From Candidatus Jorgensenbacteria bacterium (GTDB lineage: Bacteria > Patescibacteriota > Minisyncoccia > UBA6257 > GWB1-50-10): a DNA stretch of 26,842 bases. A program made the position numbers and the translations under genes. The stretch covers positions 1 to 26,842 of the forward strand of contig JACRFG010000015.1 of NCBI GenBank assembly GCA_016234345.1, read 5' to 3'. The notes beneath the pieces were generated by a model. That model ran no database searches and was not told the origin of the DNA. It saw only the letters and a list, made by a program, of their open reading frames with translations. This document shows, piece after piece, positions 6,564 to 13,319 of the stretch (positions are counted from its first letter, which is position 1; each line of letters begins with the position of its first letter).

Positions 6564-6941
6564 TTAAAAAACTGATTCGAGAGCCCGCACTGCCCGCCCC
6601 GAAAAACCTTGAGAAGTAATCGCTGTAGAGGTGCTACTAATTACGGTCGTGGTGGCACTGGCTGATAAACCAGGAGTAGTAAATACAAGCGGTAGCGGAG
6701 CAGTACAAATTGTTCCGGGCAAAGCGCATACATAATCATATGTCTGCCATTCAAGCGCTGCATCGGCAGCAAAAAAGGCTCTTGTAGACTGAACCGCATC
6801 GTTAGCCTGACGAATCTGATAGAGCATGAGAATGCCGGCAATCGCAGTAGCACTTACCAAAATTCCGCCAAGCATTATTACGGACAAAAGCATCACTTGA
6901 CCTCTATATTTATTCTGTTGATGTGTGGTTAACTTAGTCAT
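6564..6941 (-). CDS. PilX-like minor pilin component
   Basis: About 125 residues. A basic leader ends at G14 (K-Y-R-G), followed by a long hydrophobic helix (about 15-43) and the stretch R-A-F-F-A-A-D-A-A-L-E, typical of PilX/GspK-type proteins after their helix. Mature residues 1-5 would be Q-V-M-L-L, so the Glu at position 5 usual in pilins is missing. The C-terminal half is Ser/Thr-rich with two Cys. The frame is open to 6974, but the ATG at 6941, 1 nt after the stop of the preceding gene, is preferred because it gives a normal leader. It is last in a run of four minor-pilin-like genes and probably belongs to the pilus tip or priming complex. Confidence 0.75.
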   Translation of the reverse strand: MTKLTTHQQNKYRGQVMLLSVIMLGGILVSATAIAGILMLYQIRQANDAVQSTRAFFAADAALEWQTYDYVCALPGTICTAPLPLVFTTPGLSASATTTVISSTSTAITSQGFSGRAVRALESVF

Positions 6942-6942
6942 A

Positions 6943-7548
6943 CTATGGCGCCTCAACGGGCAAAATCCTGGCACTTACGACCGTTTGGAGATGCAGTATA
7001 TTTTGTGTAAGTTCACGGTTATTAGGATGAGCAGCAAGTGTAATTAAAATACGCCACGGAAAATTCGAATTGATAACATTTTCGGTTTCAGCGAAACAAA
7101 GCTCATCAACAAAAACATTTGAAGCGGTCAACGGTTCGAACGGTTCTCCACTTTCGCTACGATCGATAGAATGGGTTGTATTATTCCACGTATAGGTCAC
7201 TGTTGAAGTGCCATTACCCCTAGGACGAATGAAGGTAATAGAATCGAAACGAGGTATAGTGATATTAGGATATGGAGGCTTACGAATAAAATCTTGAGTA
7301 CAACCAGAACCATTAACCGAATTTAATGAAAAATTATATCCGGTACGCATCTCTCGAGCAATCTGCTCAAGAACTAAACTCATATTACTATTCAACACCA
7401 TAAGACTATTAGTCATCTGCTGGGAACGAAGCGCTTGTATAAATGCCCCGGCAATTAAACCGGTCGCAACAGTGAACACGCCAATAGCCACCACAAGCTC
7501 AACAACAGTAAACCCTCTTATATTTTTTTGCGTGTTAAAATCTTTCAT
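6943..7548 (-). CDS. Type IV minor pilin, PilW/PilJ-like
   Basis: A 201-residue class III prepilin. The PilD cleavage motif is R-G-F-T-V-V-E-L-V-V (G12/F13, Glu at mature position 5), then a hydrophobic helix to about residue 38 and a globular part beginning with an M-x-x-E-Q-I-A-R-E-M-R-T type helix seen in PilW/PilJ minor pseudopilins. The start is decided by GGAGG (7557-7561 on the complement), 8 nt before the ATG at 7548, not the upstream in-frame candidate at 7563. This is the strongest ribosome site of the pilus cluster. The gene begins 2 nt after the stop of the PilV-like gene. Confidence 0.85.
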   Translation of the reverse strand: MKDFNTQKNIRGFTVVELVVAIGVFTVATGLIAGAFIQALRSQQMTNSLMVLNSNMSLVLEQIAREMRTGYNFSLNSVNGSGCTQDFIRKPPYPNITIPRFDSITFIRPRGNGTSTVTYTWNNTTHSIDRSESGEPFEPLTASNVFVDELCFAETENVINSNFPWRILITLAAHPNNRELTQNILHLQTVVSARILPVEAP

Positions 7549-7550
7549 AA

Positions 7551-8153
7551 TTACTGCCTCCAATTAAAAAAACTGTCTTCGAGTTCGACTTTGCGGTTTT
7601 GGCTATTTTTTGTCCACTCTACAATAGATCGAACCTCCATTTTGTAATCATCGCCATTACTATCCTGACGATTTTGTATCCGAATCGTACGACGAAAAGG
7701 GGTTCTAAGTACTCCACCGCCACTAGTACGATAACGATAAACATTGCTCGCAACATAGAACTCTAACTCATTTGTACTCGTTGCATTACTCGAAGATTGA
7801 GGACATACACCCGATCCAATACGCCACCTACACAATTGTAGGTCGGGGTTGGGATCACTATCAAAAAAAGCGAAATATTCAAATTCATAACTACCGTCTG
7901 TGATACCTTCATTCCAAACACGAGTACCCGGCGGTTGAGTGGTATAATTTACATCTATTAGATTTTTTACTATCTCAATGCCCTCCGCCGCCAAATATAT
8001 CGCTGTAAACTCATCGCTTTTTTCTCTGGTTAAAGCAAGTGAGCGAGTAAGAAGCTGTATGATGCCGAAAAGCCCCACAATCGCGATCATAATAGCCACG
8101 ATTGCTTCAACCATAACTTGTGCGTTTTTATTATTTAATCGGACGGGACGCAT
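7551..8153 (-). CDS. PilV-like minor pilin
   Basis: About 200 residues. After a short basic leader comes N-A-Q-V-M-V-E-A-I-V-A-I, a pilin helix whose likely cleavage point has Ala, not Gly, at -1, with Glu at mature position 5. The helix (about residues 12-35) is followed by L-A-L-T-R-E-K-S-D-E-F-T-A-I-Y-L-A-A-E-G-I-E-I, the PilV-type amphipathic stretch. The upstream alternative is TTG (8159); the ATG at 8153 is chosen. It is 8 nt from the preceding stop and 2 nt ahead of the next start, so translation is probably coupled. Confidence 0.78.
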   Translation of the reverse strand: MRPVRLNNKNAQVMVEAIVAIMIAIVGLFGIIQLLTRSLALTREKSDEFTAIYLAAEGIEIVKNLIDVNYTTQPPGTRVWNEGITDGSYEFEYFAFFDSDPNPDLQLCRWRIGSGVCPQSSSNATSTNELEFYVASNVYRYRTSGGGVLRTPFRRTIRIQNRQDSNGDDYKMEVRSIVEWTKNSQNRKVELEDSFFNWRQ

Positions 8154-8161
8154 AAACAAAA

Positions 8162-8893
8162 CTACTCAGAAGTAATCTGACCGGCCTTAGAAACTTTCAC
8201 AAGCGCATAAGGCGCGGGATTGATGGGTTGGGGCGTGCGAGACGGAGGCGCTTTAAGCCGATTTTCGGGAGGATTACCTTCTTCGATTCTAATTGTAATG
8301 GGTAGAGGTGCTGTTTCTAAACTACCACCACTATTAAGGCGCGTTGAGGTGGTTGTTGGATCGGGTGCAATAAAAAGAATATAGGCGTCTCGTAAACTTT
8401 CTGAGATTAGACTACTGTCAGCAATCGCGAACCTCAAACGGGAACTTAATGTTAGAGTTTCTATTTCTTCTCCAGAATCAAGTTGACTATTCCCTTGATA
8501 CGCACCACCTACCTTGCAATTCGGCGATCCAGTACTAATCAAATCTTGAAAAATTACAAAATTGCGACTATAGGGGGTAAAATGAATTCCAAAACCACAA
8601 GTGTCCGGCGCAATATTGAATTTTTCAATCGCCAAAGCCTTAGTTCTATTCAATGCTCCCACAACCACAGCTTGATCACGGAAAAGCTCGAGCTGTATTT
8701 GCGTTCTCCGATTATATGTAAGAAGTGTCGCTGAAAGGAAAAGAGTTATGCCTATAACCACCGCAATTTCAATAGTAGTAAAACCAGCTAGAGAACGCCG
8801 TGCGTCAACCGACAGGCAAAGATTTAATTTCGGCTTTAATATTTTTCCAAAATTTTTATCCGACGGTCTGATCTCGCTCAATTTTATCGCCAT
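8162..8893 (-). CDS. GspH/FimT-like minor pilin
   Basis: A 243-residue prepilin with cleavage motif A-G-F-T-T-I-E-I-A-V-V (G37/F38, Glu at mature position 5) and a hydrophobic helix to about residue 60. The following F-R-D-Q-A-V-V-V-G-A-L-N-R-T-K-A-L-A resembles the post-helix region of GspH/FimT pseudopilins. The 37-residue leader is unusually long, and no better downstream start was seen. A TATAAT (8902-8907) lies 8 nt before the ATG and overlaps the pilD stop, so an internal near-leaderless promoter is possible. It starts 9 nt after pilD, making a prepilin peptidase-minor pilin operon. Confidence 0.82.
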   Translation of the reverse strand: MAIKLSEIRPSDKNFGKILKPKLNLCLSVDARRSLAGFTTIEIAVVIGITLFLSATLLTYNRRTQIQLELFRDQAVVVGALNRTKALAIEKFNIAPDTCGFGIHFTPYSRNFVIFQDLISTGSPNCKVGGAYQGNSQLDSGEEIETLTLSSRLRFAIADSSLISESLRDAYILFIAPDPTTTSTRLNSGGSLETAPLPITIRIEEGNPPENRLKAPPSRTPQPINPAPYALVKVSKAGQITSE

Positions 8894-8902
8894 GTAACTT
8901 AA

Positions 8903-9808
8903 TTATACTACACCAAACGCGCTGAAGTATCCGTTTAAAAGCTCGGCGCCAAAGAAAAACGTGATAACAAACCCAAGCACAAAAAACGGCGCGAAAGGCA
9001 AGAGATCGCGCATTGATTTTTTCTTGGACAAAATAAGAGACACGCCGGCCAATCCTCCCAAAATAAAAGAAAGAATCATAGCCAAAACAATATCCGGCCA
9101 CCCCAAAGCAATGCCAGCCGCCAACCCCAGTTTTACGTCCCCATACCCCATAGCTCGGCCTCGGCTCGAAAAAGCCAGAAGGCCAAAGAGTAATCCACCA
9201 ACGATCATCCCCAAAAGATGCATTAATAATATATTTTGGCTCGATGAAAACATTAAACTGTAATGCCTAAAAAATGACTGTCGGAGAGGCGAAACAAATA
9301 TTGGCTCCAAACTTAAAATTACAGTAATTAAAACTCCAAAAATACCCAATAAAAGGTTTAGTTCGTTGGGTATGAGATATTCCCGTATATCAATCACGCT
9401 CATCGCAAGAAGCGTAAAAAGAACCAAAATCCAAAGAATGACTAATGAGTAGTAAAGCAACGGTGCGTCAAACGACAAAAAACTCTCAGTATTTATAGAA
9501 TAGAAGCTATTGAGATAAATTGGAGTCACCAGAAATACTAATCCACTTAAAAGTTCCACCAAAGGATACTGCCATGCGATCGATTTTCCACAATATCGGC
9601 AACGGCCAGCCAAAAGAATAAAACTTACTAACGGCAACAAATCAAACCACCGGAGACCGTGGTTGCAATGCATACAATGAGAACGACCGCCTAAACGTTT
9701 CATATCGAAAAGCTTGCCGTCAGGATTATAACGAATGCTCAAAACATTTAAGAAACTGCCCATTCCCAAGCCGAACAAAAATAAAATAATATAAAATCCG
9801 TAAGCCAT
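8903..9808 (-). CDS. pilD: Prepilin peptidase / N-methyltransferase
   Basis: A 301-residue polytopic membrane protein that cleaves prepilin leaders after Gly and methylates the new N-terminus. The N-terminal methylase part has G-S-F-L-N-V (17-22) and the two zinc pairs C45-x-x-C48 and C70-x-x-C73. The aspartyl protease residues are D140 in V-I-D-I-R-E-Y-L-I-P-N and D224 in G-Y-G-D-V-K-L. About seven or eight hydrophobic segments follow. The length is slightly above the usual 250-290. It starts just downstream of a strong terminator that ends the pilin transcript, so it depends on read-through or its own weak promoter. Its substrates are the six prepilin-like proteins around it. Confidence 0.95.
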   Translation of the reverse strand: MAYGFYIILFLFGLGMGSFLNVLSIRYNPDGKLFDMKRLGGRSHCMHCNHGLRWFDLLPLVSFILLAGRCRYCGKSIAWQYPLVELLSGLVFLVTPIYLNSFYSINTESFLSFDAPLLYYSLVILWILVLFTLLAMSVIDIREYLIPNELNLLLGIFGVLITVILSLEPIFVSPLRQSFFRHYSLMFSSSQNILLMHLLGMIVGGLLFGLLAFSSRGRAMGYGDVKLGLAAGIALGWPDIVLAMILSFILGGLAGVSLILSKKKSMRDLLPFAPFFVLGFVITFFFGAELLNGYFSAFGVV

Positions 9809-9822
9809 GACTTTAAGATTAC

Positions 9823-9857
9823 TAAAACAAACCCCGCCAGTCTATGGACTGGCGGGG
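9823..9857 (-). terminator. Intrinsic terminator between the pilin genes and pilD
   Basis: A perfect 11-bp GC-rich stem (CCCCGCCAGTC at 9832-9842 with GACTGGCGGGG at 9847-9857), a 4-nt loop, and on the minus strand a TTTGTTTT tail (9823-9831). It starts 26 nt after the second pilin's stop and lies just ahead of pilD, so it probably limits expression of pilD and the minor pilins relative to the pilins. Confidence 0.88.
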
Positions 9858-9883
9858 TAGTTATCTACATAAAGATATTTGCT

Positions 9884-10336
9884 TTAAATCGGGCACTGTT
9901 GTGCGCTTGAGAGATCGTTCGTCGTGTATCCGGCACGCCCGGTGCTATCAACACAGAAATAATTTACAATCGGACTTTCGGTAGTACCAAGCTTAAGATT
10001 CAAAGACGAGTAAACAATATACCGGCTGGCTCTTGATGAAGGATATTTGTGTACCGTAACAGCCCCGCCTACGCGGCTAATATCATCAACCAACACCCGA
10101 AGATCAGCGTTGTCTATCGCTGAAGCCGGAATTTCCGGTACCGCATCATAATCACCGTCATTCATACTCTCAAGAAGAGCACGAATTTGGTTAATTTCTT
10201 GAATGATACGGGCGTCTTTAGCTTTATCGCGTGATGGACCAAGCGCTGTAAGAATTACAGACGAAAGCACGCCGATAATCGCAACGACAACGAGCATCTC
10301 AATCAAGGTAAAACCTTGTTTACGCATCAAAATCAT
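9884..10336 (-). CDS. Type IV pilin (second of a tandem pair)
   Basis: A 150-residue class III prepilin. The leader ends K-Q-G and the mature protein begins F-T-L-I-E-M-L-V-V-V-A-I-I-G, the canonical type IV pilin N-terminus, followed by L-G-P-S-R-D-K-A-K-D-A-R-I-I-Q-E-I-N-Q-I-R, shared almost residue for residue with the upstream pilin. Two Cys near the C-terminus (in Y-F-C-V-D and Q-Q-C-P-I) probably form the disulfide that closes the D-region. ATGs at 10336 and 10327 are both possible (leader of 8 or 5); neither has a good ribosome site. It lies 19 nt after the first pilin and just before a strong terminator, so it may be a major or abundant pilin. Confidence 0.93.
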   Translation of the reverse strand: MILMRKQGFTLIEMLVVVAIIGVLSSVILTALGPSRDKAKDARIIQEINQIRALLESMNDGDYDAVPEIPASAIDNADLRVLVDDISRVGGAVTVHKYPSSRASRYIVYSSLNLKLGTTESPIVNYFCVDSTGRAGYTTNDLSSAQQCPI

Positions 10337-10355
10337 AGATAAAATTTAAGTGCTT

Positions 10356-10760
10356 TTATTGACAAGTATTCGCGCTAGCCGGCGGCGTACCAGCACCCTG
10401 AAAACTAGCTTGGGTATTATCAGCACAGTAATAACCACCAAGATTCAATGTTGCCCATACCCGATATCCGGTAGTACCGCCTTGTTGCTCAACCGTCAAT
10501 ACTCCTCCAAGATTAGCTACTTCGGTTACGGATGGAGTAAAAACAGCATTAGAGTTGGCAACACTATCATACTGGCCTGTTGTGGGGTTATATAACCCTT
10601 CAGCAACTGCACGGGCTTGGTTTACAGTAGAAATAATCCGCGCATCGCGAGCTTTATTCCTCGATGGACCGATCGCAGTCAAAACCAAAGCGGCCAGAAT
10701 GCCAATAACACCGATTACCACCATCATTTCGATTAAGGTGAAACCTTTTCGTGTATTCAT
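10356..10760 (-). CDS. Type IV pilin (first of a tandem pair, probable major pilin)
   Basis: A 134-residue prepilin with a 6-residue leader M-N-T-R-K-G and mature start F-T-L-I-E-M-M-V-V-I-G-V-I-G, then G-P-S-R-N-K-A-R-D-A-R-I-I. The remainder is Gly/Ala/Thr-rich, with two Cys near the C-terminus (Y-Y-C-A-D and N-T-C-Q) that could form the D-region disulfide. The frame extends to a TTG at 10787, but the ATG at 10760 gives a normal prepilin leader. An extended -10 promoter at 10839-10847 precedes a leader of about 70 nt. Being first after its own promoter and short makes it the best candidate for the main fibre subunit; that role is inferred. Confidence 0.93.
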   Translation of the reverse strand: MNTRKGFTLIEMMVVIGVIGILAALVLTAIGPSRNKARDARIISTVNQARAVAEGLYNPTTGQYDSVANSNAVFTPSVTEVANLGGVLTVEQQGGTTGYRVWATLNLGGYYCADNTQASFQGAGTPPASANTCQ

Positions 10761-10808
10761 ATTCTGAAAATAATAGTTAAGATTCAACTAATTTGACCTT
10801 TTTCTAGA

Positions 10809-10830
10809 TTACATCGACCTTTGTATGTAA
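10809..10830 (-). other. Hairpin at the 5' end of the pilin mRNA leader
   Basis: TTACAT (10809-10814) pairs with ATGTAA (10825-10830), a 6-bp stem with a 10-nt loop 2-3 nt after the predicted transcript start. It could protect the mRNA 5' end. The leader also holds AAAGGTC twice and no convincing ribosome site. Confidence 0.35.
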
Positions 10831-10838
10831 GCCTACCC

Positions 10839-10850
10839 ATTATAGCACAT
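10839..10850 (-). promoter_or_regulatory. Extended -10 promoter of the pilin pair
   Basis: On the minus strand the sequence reads AATGTGCTATAATG: a perfect TATAAT (10839-10844) with TGC in front. The predicted start is near 10832, leaving a leader of about 72 nt. No good -35 at normal spacing. The element closely matches the pilM promoter. Confidence 0.65.
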
Positions 10851-10884
10851 TAAACACCTAAAAACGTCTAACTTATACACATAC

Positions 10885-12090
10885 CTAGAACGACTGGGTT
10901 AGATTGTAGAGAGGAAGCAATATGGCCGCAAAAAGACCGCCGATCATAAGACCGATCACCACAAGCATTATCGGCTGAATCAACTCGACTAAATTCGAAA
11001 CCAAATCTTCGACTTCACGACTATAATAATCGCTTATTTTGGAAAGCAAAGATTCAAGTCGACCGGTTGATTCACCAACCGCGATAAGCTGTGATACTAA
11101 CGGTGGAAAGTAAGGCGAATTTTTTAAAGCTTGGGAGAGAAGCTGTCCTTTCCTAACGCTTTGAGCGGCTTCGTGAAGAACATCGCGATACACATAGTTT
11201 CCTATTGTATGCGACGAAATTTCAATAGACTGCGGAATAGTAAGACCTCCCTGGATCAACACCTTGGCTGATTCGGCAAACCTAGCAATATAGAGTTTAC
11301 GGAAGAGGCTGCCTATTATGGGGATGCGAAGAGAAATTTCGTTAAATACAGCTTTACCTTCCTCGGTTTGACGGTAATTAATAAGGGCGAGCACGATTAT
11401 TATCATAATAATCGTAAGAGCCCACCACCATTTAGCCGCAAAGGAGCCGCCTACCATTATCATCTTTGTAAAAAATGGCACTTCGATTTTGGCTTCAGCG
11501 AATATAGGCGTAATCTGCGGCAGTACCATAGTAACCATAACAATAACCGCGACAACGAAAAGTCCTATCACAAAGCCCGGGTAAATTAATGCATTCCTAA
11601 CTTTATGTATCAAAATAGTCTGCTTCTCCAAAAAATCGGCTAAGTAATCCAGAACCTCGGCCAAACGTCCGGTTACTTCGGCAGATTTAACCATATTAAT
11701 ATAAAACTCCGAAAATACGCCGGGGTGCCGTGAGAGAGCTTGAGACAAAGAAAAACCGGCTTCGATGTCAGCCACAATCTCGTAGATAACATCCTTCAAA
11801 ACAGGTTTAGTGGTTTGAGCGTAAAGATTTCGAAGACTGTCACCGATCGGCACCTGAGAGGCCAAAAGCGTTGCAAATTGTCTGGTGAAAATCATTAAAT
11901 CGGCGCCGCGTACCCGTTCGAAAAAATCTAAGATACGTGAATACCACGCCCCCTCTTTCATCGGTTGAATGCTCAGAATAAAAAGATTATGACTTGTAAG
12001 TATGGCTACTGCCGAATCGCGATTGGCTGCTTCAACGTTACCTACCTGAAGTTCTCCGTCTTTAGTTCTGGCTGTATAAGCGAATTTCAT
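10885..12090 (-). CDS. pilC: Type IV pilus inner-membrane platform protein
   Basis: A 401-residue PilC/GspF protein, the platform on which the motor ATPases act. After an N-terminal F-A-Y-T-A-R-T-K-D-G-E segment come two copies of the GspF domain. The first (about 65-190) contains F-T-R-Q-F-A-T-L-L-A-S-Q-V-P-I-G and the second (about 268-393) contains F-A-E-S-A-K-V-L-I-Q-G-G. Each holds the internal G-x-x-L-S-Q-A-L and G-R-L motifs. Membrane segments lie near 170-192, 218-238 and 372-395. The length is typical. It follows pilT by 51 bp and precedes the pilin promoter by about 40 bp. Confidence 0.96.
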   Translation of the reverse strand: MKFAYTARTKDGELQVGNVEAANRDSAVAILTSHNLFILSIQPMKEGAWYSRILDFFERVRGADLMIFTRQFATLLASQVPIGDSLRNLYAQTTKPVLKDVIYEIVADIEAGFSLSQALSRHPGVFSEFYINMVKSAEVTGRLAEVLDYLADFLEKQTILIHKVRNALIYPGFVIGLFVVAVIVMVTMVLPQITPIFAEAKIEVPFFTKMIMVGGSFAAKWWWALTIIMIIIVLALINYRQTEEGKAVFNEISLRIPIIGSLFRKLYIARFAESAKVLIQGGLTIPQSIEISSHTIGNYVYRDVLHEAAQSVRKGQLLSQALKNSPYFPPLVSQLIAVGESTGRLESLLSKISDYYSREVEDLVSNLVELIQPIMLVVIGLMIGGLFAAILLPLYNLTQSF

Positions 12091-12117
12091 CTCGTTAGAA
12101 AGATAAAACTATTGATG

Positions 12118-12132
12118 TAGATATATAATCTA
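12118..12132. repeat. Short inverted repeat between pilT and pilC
   Basis: TAGAT-ATATA-ATCTA, 5-bp arms around a 5-nt centre. It contains TATATA, a poor -10 match on either strand, so it could be a regulatory site or part of a weak pilC promoter. Confidence 0.3.
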
Positions 12133-12141
12133 TGCACATTG

Positions 12142-13212
12142 CTATGTTCTTTCGAGAAGGATTCGTAGTTCGGCCGGATTCAACGAGTAGCTCTCGGCTT
12201 GCTCAAGAGATATTTCTTTTTGCTTAACCAGATTTACAAGAGAACGATTAAGCGACATCATTCCTTCCTGTACTGAAGTCTCAATAACCAAATCAATTTG
12301 GTAAATCTTACGCTCCCGGACTAAATTTCTTATAGCAGAATTGGTAAGCATGATTTCGGTAGATGGAATTCTCCCGCCGCCCAATCGCGGCACCAATCGC
12401 TCGGAGATAATAGCAACCAACGTTGAAGCGAGTTGAGACACAACCTGACCTTGCTGTTCCGGGGCGAAACTGTCTATTATGCGGTCTATGGTTTGGGAAG
12501 CTGAATTAGTGTGAAGCGTGGAAAAAACAAGGTGGCCGGTTTCGGCGGCCGTCATTGCGGTCGCGATAGTCTCAGAATCACGCATTTCACCGATCATAAT
12601 AATATCTGGATCCTGACGAAGGATTGCCCGGAGCGCTTCATGAAATGAAGTTGCGTCTTGTCCTATTTCACGCTGCGAGATAATAGAACGATCTTGAGCA
12701 AATAAATATTCTATCGGATCTTCAATGGTAATAATGTGATCGGTACGCTTATGGTTTATCTCGTCAAGAATAGCGGCAAGCGTAGTTGATTTGCCATGTC
12801 CGGCTGGCCCCACCACAAGCACGAACCCCTGGTGCAGCTTGGTGAAATCGTGAAGAATTGGCGGAAGATTTAATTCTTCTAATGTTTTTATCTGGGCGGG
12901 AATCAAACGCAAAGCCGCAGCTACAAAACCACGTTGATAGTAAACATTTACGCGAAAACGGGCACGATCTTCAAAATTATATGAAAAATCAAGCTGTTTT
13001 AATTTGATAAATTTATCCTTCTGTTCATCGGTAAGCAGAGCGAATACCAATCCTTCCGCATCTTCCTTGGTAAGGATTTGTTCTTTAGCTAAAGGCACAA
13101 GAACGCTATCGATACGAACAGTCGGGCGCCGACCAACACCAATATGCAGATCGGAAGAATTCTGACGAGCAGTAGTAAGCAATAATTCGTTCAATTTTTG
13201 TTTATATTCCAT
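12142..13212 (-). CDS. pilT: Pilus retraction ATPase
   Basis: A 356-residue hexameric secretion ATPase that powers pilus disassembly, twitching and DNA uptake. Motifs: Walker A G-P-A-G-H-G-K-S-T (135-143, with His where most families have Ser or Thr), Asp box I-T-I-E-D-P-I-E-Y (161-169), Walker B D-I-I-M-I-G-E-M-R-D (203-212), and His box G-H-L-V-F-S-T-L-H-T-N (226-236). The PilT-specific A-I-R-N-L-V-R-E-R-K (293-302) distinguishes it from PilB. The N-terminus has S-S-D-L-H-I-G. It lacks the N-terminal domain and zinc Cys pairs of PilB. It sits between pilB and pilC with a gap and a possible own promoter upstream. Confidence 0.96.
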   Translation of the reverse strand: MEYKQKLNELLLTTARQNSSDLHIGVGRRPTVRIDSVLVPLAKEQILTKEDAEGLVFALLTDEQKDKFIKLKQLDFSYNFEDRARFRVNVYYQRGFVAAALRLIPAQIKTLEELNLPPILHDFTKLHQGFVLVVGPAGHGKSTTLAAILDEINHKRTDHIITIEDPIEYLFAQDRSIISQREIGQDATSFHEALRAILRQDPDIIMIGEMRDSETIATAMTAAETGHLVFSTLHTNSASQTIDRIIDSFAPEQQGQVVSQLASTLVAIISERLVPRLGGGRIPSTEIMLTNSAIRNLVRERKIYQIDLVIETSVQEGMMSLNRSLVNLVKQKEISLEQAESYSLNPAELRILLERT

Positions 13213-13227
13213 AATCTACTAATTAAA

Positions 13228-13308
13228 ATACCAATATTCCAATAGAAATATTATACCTTATAGACGCGATCTCGGAAATACATTCGTATACCTCTAACTT
13301 ATTGGTAT
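13228..13308. repeat. Inverted pair of TATTGGTAT motifs around the pilT promoter
   Basis: ATACCAATA (13228-13236) and TATTGGTAT (13300-13308) are exact reverse complements flanking the -10 at 13250. A longer copy, TATTGGTATATTC, occurs at 13300-13312 and again ahead of pilB at 15097-15109. It may be a regulator-binding site of the pilus genes; chance is possible in AT-rich gaps. Confidence 0.4.
13250..13255 (-). promoter_or_regulatory. Possible -10 box for pilT
   Basis: TATAAT on the minus strand, 37 nt ahead of the pilT ATG in the 107-bp gap after pilB. No TG extension, and the -35 position (TTTCCG at 17 bp) is weak. It lies between two inverted copies of TATTGGTAT. Confidence 0.4.
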
Positions 13309-13319
13309 ATTCGAGAAAT

